A stretch of DNA of 44,192 nt from Oscillospiraceae bacterium (GCA_017621795.1 JAGASJ010000085.1:1-44192); one strand, 5' to 3'; shown: positions 8,980 to 17,166, counted from the first letter of the stretch. A program made the numbers and translations. Notes: a model not told the origin generated them from the sequence alone.

Positions 8980-9786
8980 TCACCCCTTCAATGTTTCATG
9001 TGCATCCTGTACAAGCTTTGCAGTATCAATAACCGGCTCATCACCGCCTGCCAAAGTCAAATGCGCTAAAAACTCAATATTGCCTTCCGGTCCTTTTACG
9101 GGTGAGAAGGTCAAGCCCAGTATGGTAAATCCGATTCTATGAGCAAGAGCGATAAAGTCTTCTAAAACTTCCTGATGTACCGCCGGATCTCGTACAACAC
9201 CTTTTTTGCCTACTTTTTCCTTACCGGCTTCAAACTGAGGCTTGATCAGACAGAGCACCTGTCCTTGATCCGCCTTCAAAAAGGTTTTAACCACAGGCAA
9301 AACAATTTTTAAGGATATAAAGCTTACATCAATAACAGAAAGATCCAGCGGCTCTCCCAATTGTTCCGGGGTAACATACCGCACATTGGTTCTCTCCATA
9401 ACGACCACACGGGGGTCAGAACGAATTTTCCAGTCCAACTGCCCGTAGCCAACATCAATGGCAAAAACCTTTTTGGCACCCTGCTGCAGCAAGCAATCTG
9501 TAAAGCCGCCTGTGGATGCGCCGGAATCACTGCATACATAGCCGGTAGGATCCACGCCAAAGTTGCGCAATGCCTTTTCAAGCTTTAAGCCGCCTCTGCT
9601 TACATACGGGCAGACTGCACCGCGTACCTCCAATACCACGTGCTCTTCATAGGAAACTCCGGGTTTATCTGCCTTTTGTCCATCCACATATACATTTCCA
9701 CTCATTATGATCGCTTGTGCTTTTGTTCTGGAGTCCGCATATCCCTGTTCAACAAGCAAAACATCCAATCTCTTTTTAATTTTCAC
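8980..9786 (-). CDS. tlyA: TlyA-family rRNA 2'-O-methyltransferase / hemolysin A homologue
   Basis: 268 residues. An N-terminal S4 RNA-binding domain (residues 3-65, RLDVLLVEQGYADSRTKAQA) is followed by an FtsJ-like Rossmann methyltransferase domain with SGASTGGFTDCLLQ near residue 90 and IDVSFISL near 150. In characterised relatives TlyA methylates 16S and/or 23S rRNA, and the hemolysin label is historical. The reading frame overlaps the end of dxs by 11 bases. The dxs-tlyA-nadK-argR-recN order is the conserved one. Confidence 0.93.
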   Translation of the reverse strand: MKIKKRLDVLLVEQGYADSRTKAQAIIMSGNVYVDGQKADKPGVSYEEHVVLEVRGAVCPYVSRGGLKLEKALRNFGVDPTGYVCSDSGASTGGFTDCLLQQGAKKVFAIDVGYGQLDWKIRSDPRVVVMERTNVRYVTPEQLGEPLDLSVIDVSFISLKIVLPVVKTFLKADQGQVLCLIKPQFEAGKEKVGKKGVVRDPAVHQEVLEDFIALAHRIGFTILGLTFSPVKGPEGNIEFLAHLTLAGGDEPVIDTAKLVQDAHETLKG

Positions 9787-11644
9787 AGGAGTGCTCCTCC
9801 ATTACATAATTTACAATTGACTGTGCATCTATTTTGCAGGCCTTACGCAAAGACTGTAAACTGCCGTGGGTAATATAATCATCACCCAGGTCTATACCGT
9901 AAACCTTTGCTTTATAATCTCGTTTATGAAGCTCCCAAGCTAAGGCTTCCTTGATGCCGCAGCCTTCGCATACTTCCTCAATAAAGAAAAGCGGTGTATC
10001 TTTTTTAACAAGATGCAACAGCTCATCCACCGGCAATGGTTTTACCGTCATCAGGCGCAACACGCCTGCACTTACGCCCTGTTCTTCCAAAAGTCGAGCA
10101 GCTTCCATCACATAGTTTACAGCTGTACCGTAAGTGATCAGCATCACGTCATCACCGGAACGATGACTGCAAACAGAAAAACTGCCATCTGCGAGCCAAC
10201 CACTGTCCTGATATTCGCCATCTCCTCCACGGGGATACCGCACTGCCACGGGACCATCATAACGCAGTACAGACCAGCGAAGCATATCAGATAATTCCTT
10301 ACAGCTACCGGGACAAAGAATCCGAAGACCGGGAGCATGGCGCAAAAAGCCAACGTCGAAAACGCCGTGATGGGTCTCCCCGTCTTCTCCAACCAACCCG
10401 GCACGATCCACGGCAAGGACCGTGTGTAAATGCAGCATACAAATATCCTGCAAAATCATATCGTAGCTTCTTTGCAGAAATGTGGAATACACAGCTACAA
10501 CGGGAATCATCCCCTGTTTGGCAAGTCCTCCGGCCATAGATACTGCATGTTCTTCTGCAATGCCTACATCAAAGGTACGTTCGGGATACCGATTCATAAA
10601 ATCTAAAAGTCCCGTGCCGGCAGGCATTGCGGCAGTTATGGCGCAAACCTTTGGATCTTCCTCGGCAAGTCGAAGCATTTCTTCTCCAAATGTCTGTGAG
10701 AATGTAGGCTTATCGCTTGACTGTGTCTGGCCGGTCATTGCATCAAAAGCACCAACACCGTGGAATTTTTTGGGGTTGTCCTCTGCAGGCTTAAAGCCAC
10801 GGCCTTTTTGGGTAACCACGTGAATAAGCACAGGCTCCTGCATCGCCTTCGCGTTATGGAACAGCTCAATAAGCAGCTCTGTATCGTGACCGTCCACCGG
10901 GCCCAAATAGGTAAATCCCATACTTTCAAAAATATTGGAGGGAATCAACATCTGACGGATGCGGTTTTTAATTTTACTGGAAATCTTATATAGTGCCTTG
11001 CCGCCCGGGATGCGCTCCAAAACTCTTTTATAGCGCCGCTTCATGGTAATATAGTGGGGCTTTGCGCGAAGCTTACGCAAATGGAAAGCCATACCGCCCA
11101 CGTTGCGGTCTATAGACATCTCATTATCATTTAAAATGACCACCAGGGGCTCATTGCTGACAGAAGCATCACTAAGTCCTTCAAACGCCATACCGCCGGT
11201 AGCAGCACCGTCTCCAATGAGGGCAATCACATGATGATTCTGCTTTTGAATCGTTCTGGCACGGGCCATACCTAATGCAACAGAAATAGAATTAGATGCA
11301 TGGCCTGCCACAAACGCGTCTGTATGGCTTTCAGAGGGCTTTGGAAAGCCAGCCATCCCTCCGAATTGGCGCAAAGAATTAAAATCCGCCTGGCGACCTG
11401 TGAGCATCTTATGCACATAAGACTGATGCCCCACATCAAAAACCAGGCGGTCATTTTCCGTGTTGAATACAGTTTCCAGTGCAACGCTCAGCTCTACAAC
11501 TCCCAGATTTGATGCAAGGTGACCGCCGGTTCTGGAAATATTTGAAACCAGAAATGCTCTGATCTCATCACACAGCTGCAGCCTTTGATCCTTGTTTAAT
11601 TCTACCAAATCCCGATGGCCGTGAACATTTTCTAAGATAGACAC
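9776..11644 (-). CDS. dxs: 1-deoxy-D-xylulose-5-phosphate synthase
   Basis: 622 residues. A thiamine-diphosphate enzyme joining pyruvate and glyceraldehyde-3-phosphate, first step of the non-mevalonate isoprenoid route. Visible: SNLGVVELSVAL near residue 44, the GHASNSISVALG segment near 113, the diphosphate-binding GDGAATGGMAFEGLSDA...NDNEMSID block near 143-180, and the transketolase C-terminal domains. The start codon is GTG at 11644 with only a weak ribosome site (an AGG about 11 bases upstream). It lies directly downstream of oapA in the OLE operon. Confidence 0.96.
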   Translation of the reverse strand: MSILENVHGHRDLVELNKDQRLQLCDEIRAFLVSNISRTGGHLASNLGVVELSVALETVFNTENDRLVFDVGHQSYVHKMLTGRQADFNSLRQFGGMAGFPKPSESHTDAFVAGHASNSISVALGMARARTIQKQNHHVIALIGDGAATGGMAFEGLSDASVSNEPLVVILNDNEMSIDRNVGGMAFHLRKLRAKPHYITMKRRYKRVLERIPGGKALYKISSKIKNRIRQMLIPSNIFESMGFTYLGPVDGHDTELLIELFHNAKAMQEPVLIHVVTQKGRGFKPAEDNPKKFHGVGAFDAMTGQTQSSDKPTFSQTFGEEMLRLAEEDPKVCAITAAMPAGTGLLDFMNRYPERTFDVGIAEEHAVSMAGGLAKQGMIPVVAVYSTFLQRSYDMILQDICMLHLHTVLAVDRAGLVGEDGETHHGVFDVGFLRHAPGLRILCPGSCKELSDMLRWSVLRYDGPVAVRYPRGGDGEYQDSGWLADGSFSVCSHRSGDDVMLITYGTAVNYVMEAARLLEEQGVSAGVLRLMTVKPLPVDELLHLVKKDTPLFFIEEVCEGCGIKEALAWELHKRDYKAKVYGIDLGDDYITHGSLQSLRKACKIDAQSIVNYVMEEHSCEN

Positions 11645-11662
11645 TGAAACACAACCTAACTA

Positions 11663-12238
11663 TTATTTATTTTTCTTTTTTCTTGGATGCAATGCATAGA
11701 TGGTACGCCCCACCATGTGCACGATCTTGGTGCAGGAGCCAATTGCAAAGGTTTTGCCAATGGCCTTGCCGCCTACGGTCAATCCTGCAACCAGTGCTGA
11801 CATTGCCAGCTTGATGATTTGTGAAGTATCTCCGGAAAAGTCCACCAAAATCTGTGCCGCAATGGATGCGGAAGCAGAACCGGAAACAACGCCGCAAATA
11901 TCACCGATCACGTCATTGCAAATAGAACTGACCCTTTCAGCATTTCGAAGAAGAGAAATCGCCTCTTGTGCTCCGGGCACTTTACGGGCCGCCATAGAAT
12001 GAAAAGGCTTCTCATCGGCAGAGGTCACCGCAACACCGATAATATCAAATATAATGCCGATCAGCACGATCACAAAAAGCACAACAAAAGCTATTCCAAC
12101 AGAGCTGGAGGCCATCAATTCGTTGGATGCAAAAGAAAATGTGCCGGAAATAAGAATCGTAACAACAAAAATAGTAATAACCCAACGAATAGTTTTATTG
12201 CGTTCTTTTTTCGAAGAAGATGCGTCTGATTTAGACAC
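11663..12238 (-). CDS. oapA: OLE RNA-associated membrane protein OapA
   Basis: 191 residues, basic and hydrophobic. A charged N-terminal tail (KSDASSSKKERNK) is followed by a membrane helix at about 20-37 and a second at about 47-70. Next comes the strongly patterned FDIIGVAVTSADEKPFHSMA, which resembles the start of DUF21-type domains, and a C-terminal half with one or two further hydrophobic segments and a KKKNK tail. Lying between the non-coding RNA and dxs, it matches OapA, which in Bacillus halodurans binds OLE RNA and holds it at the membrane. GTG at 12238 is preferred to the TTG at 12244 because GGGAG is then 8 bases away, not 2. Identification rests on recalled family pattern plus locus. 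Confidence 0.88.
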   Translation of the reverse strand: MSKSDASSSKKERNKTIRWVITIFVVTILISGTFSFASNELMASSSVGIAFVVLFVIVLIGIIFDIIGVAVTSADEKPFHSMAARKVPGAQEAISLLRNAERVSSICNDVIGDICGVVSGSASASIAAQILVDFSGDTSQIIKLAMSALVAGLTVGGKAIGKTFAIGSCTKIVHMVGRTIYALHPRKKKNK

Positions 12239-12257
12239 GTACAAATCTCCCTTATGT

Positions 12258-12877
12258 TCAAAGTAAACGGTAGCAGGCAGGATAAATCTTACGGCTTAGG
12301 TCGGGTTGGTTTTCCCCATTCGAAACCTGCCGTTGCCGTGCAGGCTGTTTCCATTTAATCCAAAAGCTCAAGTGTTGCCAAATAATGAGTACCCGATTGC
12401 CACTGAGACCGTACTGTAATCCCCTGCCTGCCCAGTTACGACAGCCTAGGTGTTTTCCACCGCAAAACGATTCGATTCTTAGCCTCTTTTGCAAATATGG
12501 TTTCCAGGAGCAATAGCATAAAATGTCTGCGCACGACACCGTTATGCATGTTCCCCTTTCCCCGCATATTCACTCAAGGCAGGCTACACTGCATGTAGCA
12601 TCGCGATTCTGCGCACCACATTGCAGGTTCATACCAGGCTCGTACGCGATTGGGTCCTGTTTGCAGGATCTATACCACCGTCGCACAACACCAGGTCTCC
12701 ACGGAAAACGGGTCGTATACTCCATGCCATTGGAGTGCGCCCGAAATCCTTAACCCCCAGCACCCACCCTAAACTGGGCGTAAAAAGCAGGCACCACGGA
12801 CTTCATCGATATGCCCTTCATAGGATTTTTAGGCCCTACCTGGGAACCGACCATTTTGACTAGGATACTGCACCGTC
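12258..12877 (-). ncRNA. ole: OLE RNA (ornate, large, extremophilic RNA)
   Basis: A roughly 620-base stretch with no credible protein on either strand, placed between a strong promoter and oapA-dxs-tlyA-nadK-argR-recN. That is the known genomic setting of OLE RNA, which is about 610 bases long and forms a membrane-bound complex with OapA. Local hairpins fit a structured RNA: ACTCCA/TGGAGT with loop ATGGCA near 12720, GCTACA/TGTAGC near 12590, and CCTG/CAGG with loop CAAA near 12660. The 5' end is inferred from the promoter (G at about 12877). The 3' end is an estimate, before the oapA ribosome site at 12251. I could not align it to the family model. Confidence 0.88.
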
Positions 12878-12884
12878 AAAATGA

Positions 12885-12913
12885 ATATTATCATAGAATA
12901 TATGAATATTCAA
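12885..12913 (-). promoter_or_regulatory. Strong sigma-A promoter of OLE RNA and its operon
   Basis: Minus strand TTGAAT (12913-12908), 17-base spacer, TAATAT (12890-12885) in very A/T-rich DNA. Expected start of transcription is near G12877. An inverted repeat ATTTTGAC/GTCAAAAT (12853-12860 and 12875-12882) spans this start. Confidence 0.87.
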
Positions 12914-12960
12914 GCATTATTTCAATAATTATTCATTTGGAATACACCATAGCGCAAAAA

Positions 12961-12982
12961 ATCCTGCCGTTGACGGCAGGAT
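12961..12982 (-). terminator. Terminator of the gtrA-like gene
   Basis: Perfect 9-base stem ATCCTGCCG/CGGCAGGAT with loop TTGA in the + orientation, followed on the minus strand by six T. It touches the stop codon of the GtrA-like gene and separates it from the OLE promoter. Confidence 0.87.
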
Positions 12983-13402
12983 TTATTTTTGCGTAGTACT
13001 GTGTTTGAAAATCAGAACGCTTCCAACATAATTGATTATAATTACTGCAACAGAGACGATCGCCTTAACAGCAATGGCGTTATAGGCCATCATATCGACG
13101 AAAAACACCATTGCGGCAGATTCCAGTAAAAAGGATGTCAGGCGGCAGCAATAGAAGTTAAACGCCTCCCTAAGCACCACCTTCGCCGACCAGTCGTAGC
13201 TTTTGAAAACAAAAGGTTTATTTGTAATAAATGCAAAGAATACCGAAACCACCCACGCAAGTCCGTTATAAAGTGTAACCGGCTCACTGTTTCTAAAGGG
13301 CAGAAAAATCAACCAGTTGACCAAGGTCGTCAAAATGCCAAACAGAACGTATAGGACCATATTCCAGTGCTTTTTTGCAAAGCAAACAAGCTTGGCGGAC
13401 AA
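12983..13402 (-). CDS. GtrA-family small membrane protein
   Basis: 139 residues with four predicted membrane helices (about 12-32, 38-58, 76-100 and 108-128). The pattern YVLFGILTTLVNWLIF and the central FAFITNKPFVFKS are typical of the GtrA/DPMS_TM family, thought to help flip lipid-linked sugars used for glycosylating cell-surface polymers. The start is TTG at 13402: AGGAGG lies 8 bases upstream. A GTG at 13411 that would extend the frame is part of that same AGGAGGTG sequence, so it cannot be the start. Single-gene unit with its own promoter and terminator; no glycosyltransferase partner is adjacent. Confidence 0.88.
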   Translation of the reverse strand: MSAKLVCFAKKHWNMVLYVLFGILTTLVNWLIFLPFRNSEPVTLYNGLAWVVSVFFAFITNKPFVFKSYDWSAKVVLREAFNFYCCRLTSFLLESAAMVFFVDMMAYNAIAVKAIVSVAVIIINYVGSVLIFKHSTTQK

Positions 13403-13425
13403 ATCGAACACCTCCTATTAGGTGC

Positions 13426-13454
13426 ATCATATCATATATTGTCCGATTTTGCAA
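13426..13454 (-). promoter_or_regulatory. Sigma-A promoter of the gtrA-like gene
   Basis: Minus strand TTGCAA (13454-13449), 17-base spacer, TATGAT (13431-13426). It lies in the short gap after the aminotransferase gene. Confidence 0.8.
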
Positions 13455-13468
13455 GTTTTATAAGATTT

Positions 13469-14746
13469 TCATCCCTTTAAGAGCTTTTCTATGGCCGCTA
13501 TTTTAAGGCAGGTGCAGAACACATCCATTGCTTTTTCCAGTTCTTCCACAGGGGGCAGACTGGGCGCGATGCGGATATTGCTGTCATCGGGATCGATTCC
13601 GTAGGGATAAGTCGCACCGGCAGGTGTCATAGTAACGCCGGCCTCCTTGCAAAGTGCCAGTGCTCTTTTGGCAGTTCCGGGCATCGTGTAAAGGCTCACA
13701 AAATAGCCGCCCTTTGGTTCATTCCATCGGCCAAAGCCGCACGGCAAAATCATCCGGTGCAGAGACTCGGAAACAACTTTGAATTTCGGTCTAAGGATCT
13801 TGGCGTGCTTTTGCATAACCTTTAGTGTGTGCTCCTTATCTTTTAAATAAAGAACGTGACGCAACTGGTTAACTTTGTCGTTGGAGATCATCTGCACACC
13901 AAAGAGCTTGGAAAAGTATGCAACATTATCCTCAGAACAAGCAAGCACGCAAATACCGCTTCCCGGGAAGGTAATTTTTGAGGTGGAAGCAAACTCATAA
14001 ACCATATCCGGACTTCCAGCCTGTTCGCACAGTCGAATAATATCCGGGAAAGGCTTATATTCGCCTCTGAACTCGTGAACACAATAGGCATTATCCCACA
14101 TAATAGCAAAATCCGGTGCGGCAGGCTTCAAATGTGCAAAGCGCTGGATGGTTGCTTCGGAATAGACGATTCCATCGGGATTGGAATACTTGGGAACGCA
14201 CCAAATACCCTTAACACAGGGGTCCTTTACATACTCCTCCACCTGATCCATATCGGGACCTTCGTCAGTCATCGGCACCGTGATCATCTCGATGCCATAA
14301 AACTCTGTGATACGGAAGTGCCGATCATATCCGGGACTAGGGCACAAAAATTTTACCATCTCTTCCTTGCACCAAGGCTTCGGGCTGTGCAAAAGACCGT
14401 GCGTATAGGCACGGGAAATTACGTCAAACATCAAATTCAGACTGGAAACACCACCCACAAAGGTTTGTGAGGGCTTGCAGTCCAGCATATCCGCCCAGTA
14501 TGCTCTGGCACAGGGAAGGCCCTCCAATTCGCCATAATTGCGCACGTCAATGTCATCTGAGACGCATTCTTGGGCATCGTTCAAAGTCCTGAGCATATTG
14601 ATTACCAAATCCAGCTGATCGTTTGAGGGCTTTCCTCTTGCCATATTCAGCTTCAGATTCTGTTCCTTGCATGCTGTAAAGTGGGCATATTCTTTCTTAT
14701 ATTCCTCTTCCAGCTCTTGCGGGGTCATTGCGTAGTAGTTTGCCAT
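13469..14746 (-). CDS. Class I PLP-dependent aminotransferase (PF12897-type, aspartate aminotransferase-like)
   Basis: 425 residues. The N-terminus (TPQELEEEYKKEYAHF...LKLNMARGKPS) and fold-type I landmarks are clear: GGVSSLNLMFDVIS near 97, CPSPGYDRHF near 130, WDNAYCVHEF (PLP Asp and Tyr) near 210-220, and the Schiff-base Lys in FASTSKITFPGSG near 250. This pattern matches the aspartate-aminotransferase group formerly called MocR-like or alanine-glyoxylate type. Substrate is inferred as aspartate/glutamate but is not proven by the sequence. It is transcribed alone from a good promoter. Confidence 0.88.
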   Translation of the reverse strand: MANYYAMTPQELEEEYKKEYAHFTACKEQNLKLNMARGKPSNDQLDLVINMLRTLNDAQECVSDDIDVRNYGELEGLPCARAYWADMLDCKPSQTFVGGVSSLNLMFDVISRAYTHGLLHSPKPWCKEEMVKFLCPSPGYDRHFRITEFYGIEMITVPMTDEGPDMDQVEEYVKDPCVKGIWCVPKYSNPDGIVYSEATIQRFAHLKPAAPDFAIMWDNAYCVHEFRGEYKPFPDIIRLCEQAGSPDMVYEFASTSKITFPGSGICVLACSEDNVAYFSKLFGVQMISNDKVNQLRHVLYLKDKEHTLKVMQKHAKILRPKFKVVSESLHRMILPCGFGRWNEPKGGYFVSLYTMPGTAKRALALCKEAGVTMTPAGATYPYGIDPDDSNIRIAPSLPPVEELEKAMDVFCTCLKIAAIEKLLKG

Positions 14747-14782
14747 AAGATCGCCTCATATCTTTTCATTTTTCTTATAGTT

Positions 14783-14811
14783 ATTATATTCAATTTGTTA
14801 CATTATTGCAA
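14783..14811 (-). promoter_or_regulatory. Sigma-A promoter of the aminotransferase gene
   Basis: Minus strand TTGCAA (14811-14806), 17-base spacer, perfect TATAAT (14788-14783). The remaining A/T-rich stretch from 14812 to 14944, up to the dut terminator, shows nothing else I can support. Confidence 0.85.
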
Positions 14812-14944
14812 CCTCCAATGTCATTCTTCTGCATTTTTGTGATATTTTCGCCCATAGAAAAGAGAATAATGGTGCAAAATTCCAAAAACATTATTGTTTA
14901 TCATCATAATTTAAAAACCTCTATACGAAAACAAATATATATAA

Positions 14945-14976
14945 ACAGCGCAAGGAACAAAAATTCCTTGCGCTGT
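14945..14976 (-). terminator. Terminator of the PAP2-dut unit
   Basis: 13-base perfect inverted repeat ACAGCGCAAGGAA / TTCCTTGCGCTGT with a 6-base loop, just after the dut stop codon. A T-rich stretch (TTTATATATATTTGTTTT) follows on the minus strand. Confidence 0.87.
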
Positions 14977-14980
14977 ATGG

Positions 14981-15430
14981 TCACTTTCCTGTTGAACCGA
15001 AGCCTTTTTGGGCTCTTAACGTATCGTTCAGCTCATCGACTTGGCAAAACCCGGGGGTAAATACCGGCGTAATTACAAGCTGCGCAATACGGTCACCGTG
15101 GCAGACTATTCGTTTCTGCGCACCGTGGTTATGCAGTGCCACAATAAACTCGCCTCGATAGTCTGAATCAATGACGCCTACCTTATTTGCAGGTGCTAAA
15201 TCACTTTTGCAGGCCAAGCCGCTTCGTGCGTAAATCAGCCCTACGCAATTTTTAGGCAATTCCATAGCCAGTCCGGTGGGGATAAATACTGTCTCCCCTG
15301 CCTCAATTTCTACCGGCGCACTCAAACAGGCATACAAATCGGCACCGGCAGCTTCAGCTGATCCATAGGTAGGCAATATTGCCTGCTCTTTTAATTTTTT
15401 TACTTTGATCGGCTCCATATTACTCCTCAT
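14981..15430 (-). CDS. dut: Deoxyuridine 5'-triphosphate nucleotidohydrolase (dUTPase)
   Basis: 149 residues from the first ATG. Hydrolyses dUTP to dUMP, keeping uracil out of DNA and supplying thymidylate synthesis. All five trimeric dUTPase motifs are present: GADLYA; PTGLAMELP with YARSGLA; NKVGVIDSDYRGEF; GDRIAQLVI; and the C-terminal GFGSTGK arm. The ATG at 15430 overlaps the PAP2 stop as ATGA. An internal ATG at 15418 (MEPIKVKKL, GGAG 4 bases upstream) is an equally likely start. Confidence 0.95.
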   Translation of the reverse strand: MRSNMEPIKVKKLKEQAILPTYGSAEAAGADLYACLSAPVEIEAGETVFIPTGLAMELPKNCVGLIYARSGLACKSDLAPANKVGVIDSDYRGEFIVALHNHGAQKRIVCHGDRIAQLVITPVFTPGFCQVDELNDTLRAQKGFGSTGK

Positions 15431-16338
15431 TTTTTCTTCTCAAATTTTGAAAACCATTTAAAGGTCAGCGGCCATAAAATACCGGCTGTTACTGCAATAC
15501 AGAAATAGCGAAGAGCACGTCCGGGCATCTCACCAAAAAGTGCATTCAGCGGCGTTTTAAGTCCAACTTTAACTGCCATCACAAGACCTAATCCCACAAC
15601 GATTTTAATAAGCTGCGCCCACCAGACTGCGCAGACCGGATAATTGACCCATTTGCGGTCTACCATATCGACGACCACAAAGCCTGCCACTGCTCCCACT
15701 AGGGTATAGGCATTTTCAACGGCACTGTTTAGGTTATGCTGCTGAATATCTGCAGGGAACGGATAAAGCTCAACAAACAGCAAATATACTACAGACATTG
15801 CAAGCATGATCCACAGAATAAGGGGAATATATTTTCCATCGTGCCCCAATATTAAAGGACGCAAAACAAAAATCAACAGCAGCGCGATCGCCACCGAGGT
15901 AAACACATCCAAAGGAGTATGTACGCCCAAATACATGCGGGAAAAAGGCACGATCACACACAAGGTGATCATAATCGCTTTCAGAAGCTTCTCCTTCGTT
16001 AAGGTTGCGATCGCTCCAAAAGTACCCACCGAGTTCATTGTGTGGCCACTGGGAAAGCTATAATCATTGGCACCGGACTTTGCAGCCTCAACCGCTTTAA
16101 AATTGGGGTCTAAATCCCAGGGTCGTTTGATGCGGAACGTAATTTTCAAGAACTGGCAGATCCAGGTTCCAACAAAGCCAACACTCAGCACATAGTACGC
16201 CTGACGTTTATTGACGCACCAAAGCATGATCACTGCCGCCACCATAAACGCTTCAACAGAGCCCAAAAACGTAATGCATAGCATTAGCCCGTCCAAAAAC
16301 GCGTTACGCAGGCCCTCTAAAAAAATCAAAAAGTCCAA
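15427..16338 (-). CDS. PAP2-superfamily membrane phosphatase
   Basis: 303 residues, seven to eight hydrophobic segments. The three phosphatase motifs are intact: KITFRIKRP (near 67-75), PSGH (near 96-99) and SRMYLGVHTPLD (near 136-147, with His and Asp). Members remove phosphate from phosphatidic acid, undecaprenyl pyrophosphate or related lipids at the membrane; which one is not decidable here. The C-terminal half carries several extra membrane helices beyond the core. The start codon is TTG at 16338, with GGAGGT 6 bases upstream. Co-transcribed with dut through an ATGA overlap. Confidence 0.9.
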   Translation of the reverse strand: MDFLIFLEGLRNAFLDGLMLCITFLGSVEAFMVAAVIMLWCVNKRQAYYVLSVGFVGTWICQFLKITFRIKRPWDLDPNFKAVEAAKSGANDYSFPSGHTMNSVGTFGAIATLTKEKLLKAIMITLCVIVPFSRMYLGVHTPLDVFTSVAIALLLIFVLRPLILGHDGKYIPLILWIMLAMSVVYLLFVELYPFPADIQQHNLNSAVENAYTLVGAVAGFVVVDMVDRKWVNYPVCAVWWAQLIKIVVGLGLVMAVKVGLKTPLNALFGEMPGRALRYFCIAVTAGILWPLTFKWFSKFEKKK

Positions 16339-16363
16339 TATAATACCTCCTTATTCAGGAGAT

Positions 16364-16392
16364 ATTATATAACACTCTTGCAAATTTGTAAA
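16364..16392 (-). promoter_or_regulatory. Sigma-A promoter of PAP2-dut, interleaved with the divergent peptidase promoter
   Basis: Minus strand TTTACA (16392-16387), 17-base spacer, TATAAT (16369-16364). Its -35 box sits inside the spacer of the plus-strand promoter at 16378-16405. Confidence 0.82.
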
Positions 16393-16405
16393 TATGGGAT
16401 ATAAT
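16378..16405 (+). promoter_or_regulatory. Sigma-A promoter of the membrane zinc peptidase
   Basis: TTGCAA (16378-16383), 16-base spacer, TATAAT (16400-16405). The -35 box lies within the spacer of the opposite promoter, so the two cannot be filled at once. Confidence 0.82.
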
Positions 16406-16428
16406 AATGAAAAAAGGAGGTAATACTG

Positions 16429-17154
16429 TTGTTTTATTACTATGGCTTTGACTGGACTTATCTGGTTTTGGTGCTTCCATGCATTTTATTTGCTTCAATT
16501 GCCAGTATAAAGGTAAATTCCACATTCAAAAAGTATTCTCAGCAGCTTTCACGCAGAAGAATTTCCGGCGCTGAGGCCGCGCAAAGAGTTCTGAGTGCCC
16601 ACGGTGTCCGAGGTGTAAGAATTGAAAGGGTCAACGGAAATCTAACGGATCATTTTGACCCGAAAGCAAATGTGATCCGACTTTCCGAGGATGTGTACGA
16701 CAGCACTTCCACCGCCGCCATCGGTGTTGCCTGTCACGAAGCAGGACACGCTGTGCAGTACGCAACGGAATATGCTCCCATCAAGCTTCGTGCCGCTATT
16801 ATCCCGATTACAAATATCGGCTCCAAGCTGGCTATGCCTCTGATCCTGATCGGCCTGCTGTTAAACTACGGCGCAAGCCAGGCATCTTCCGATATTGCCT
16901 ATACGTTGGTCTGCATCGGCATTGCCGCATTCGGCCTTTCATTTGTATTCCAAATGGTAACGCTTCCTGTGGAGTTCAATGCAAGCCGCCGTGCGATCAC
17001 TACAATCAAAGAACAAGAAATCCTGACACCCGAAGAACAAAAAGGCGCTCGCAAGACCCTGACCGCTGCAGCAATGACCTATGTTGCCGCAACCGCTGTT
17101 GCCTTTGCTCAGCTTTTGCGTCTGATTCTGCTTTTTGCACGTCGGGACGACTGA
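16429..17154 (+). CDS. Membrane zinc metallopeptidase (Zn_peptidase_2, YugP-like)
   Basis: 241 residues. An N-terminal membrane helix (about 10-27) is followed by a cytoplasmic domain with SRRRISGAEAAQRVLSAHGV, HFDPKANVIRLSEDVY and the zinc motif in VACHEAGHAVQYA (HExxH near residue 104), then three further hydrophobic segments with LPVEFNASRRA. This is the pattern of PF04298 peptidases, common in Firmicutes and with no settled substrate. The TTG start is fixed by AGGAGG at 16415-16420, 8 bases upstream. Single-gene unit ended by the hairpin at 17167-17201. Confidence 0.92.
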   Translation: MFYYYGFDWTYLVLVLPCILFASIASIKVNSTFKKYSQQLSRRRISGAEAAQRVLSAHGVRGVRIERVNGNLTDHFDPKANVIRLSEDVYDSTSTAAIGVACHEAGHAVQYATEYAPIKLRAAIIPITNIGSKLAMPLILIGLLLNYGASQASSDIAYTLVCIGIAAFGLSFVFQMVTLPVEFNASRRAITTIKEQEILTPEEQKGARKTLTAAAMTYVAATAVAFAQLLRLILLFARRDD

Positions 17155-17166
17155 TTTTACCAAAAT

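Noticed and set aside
12258-12863. Open frames of 76-93 codons on both strands within the non-coding block before oapA
   Set aside because: No ribosome sites, Cys/His/Arg-rich nonsense composition, and they overlap each other; the block is better explained as OLE RNA.
14812-15060. Plus-strand 84-codon frame running from the intergenic region into dut antisense
   Set aside because: No ribosome site, crosses the dut terminator, and most of it is antisense to a conserved enzyme.
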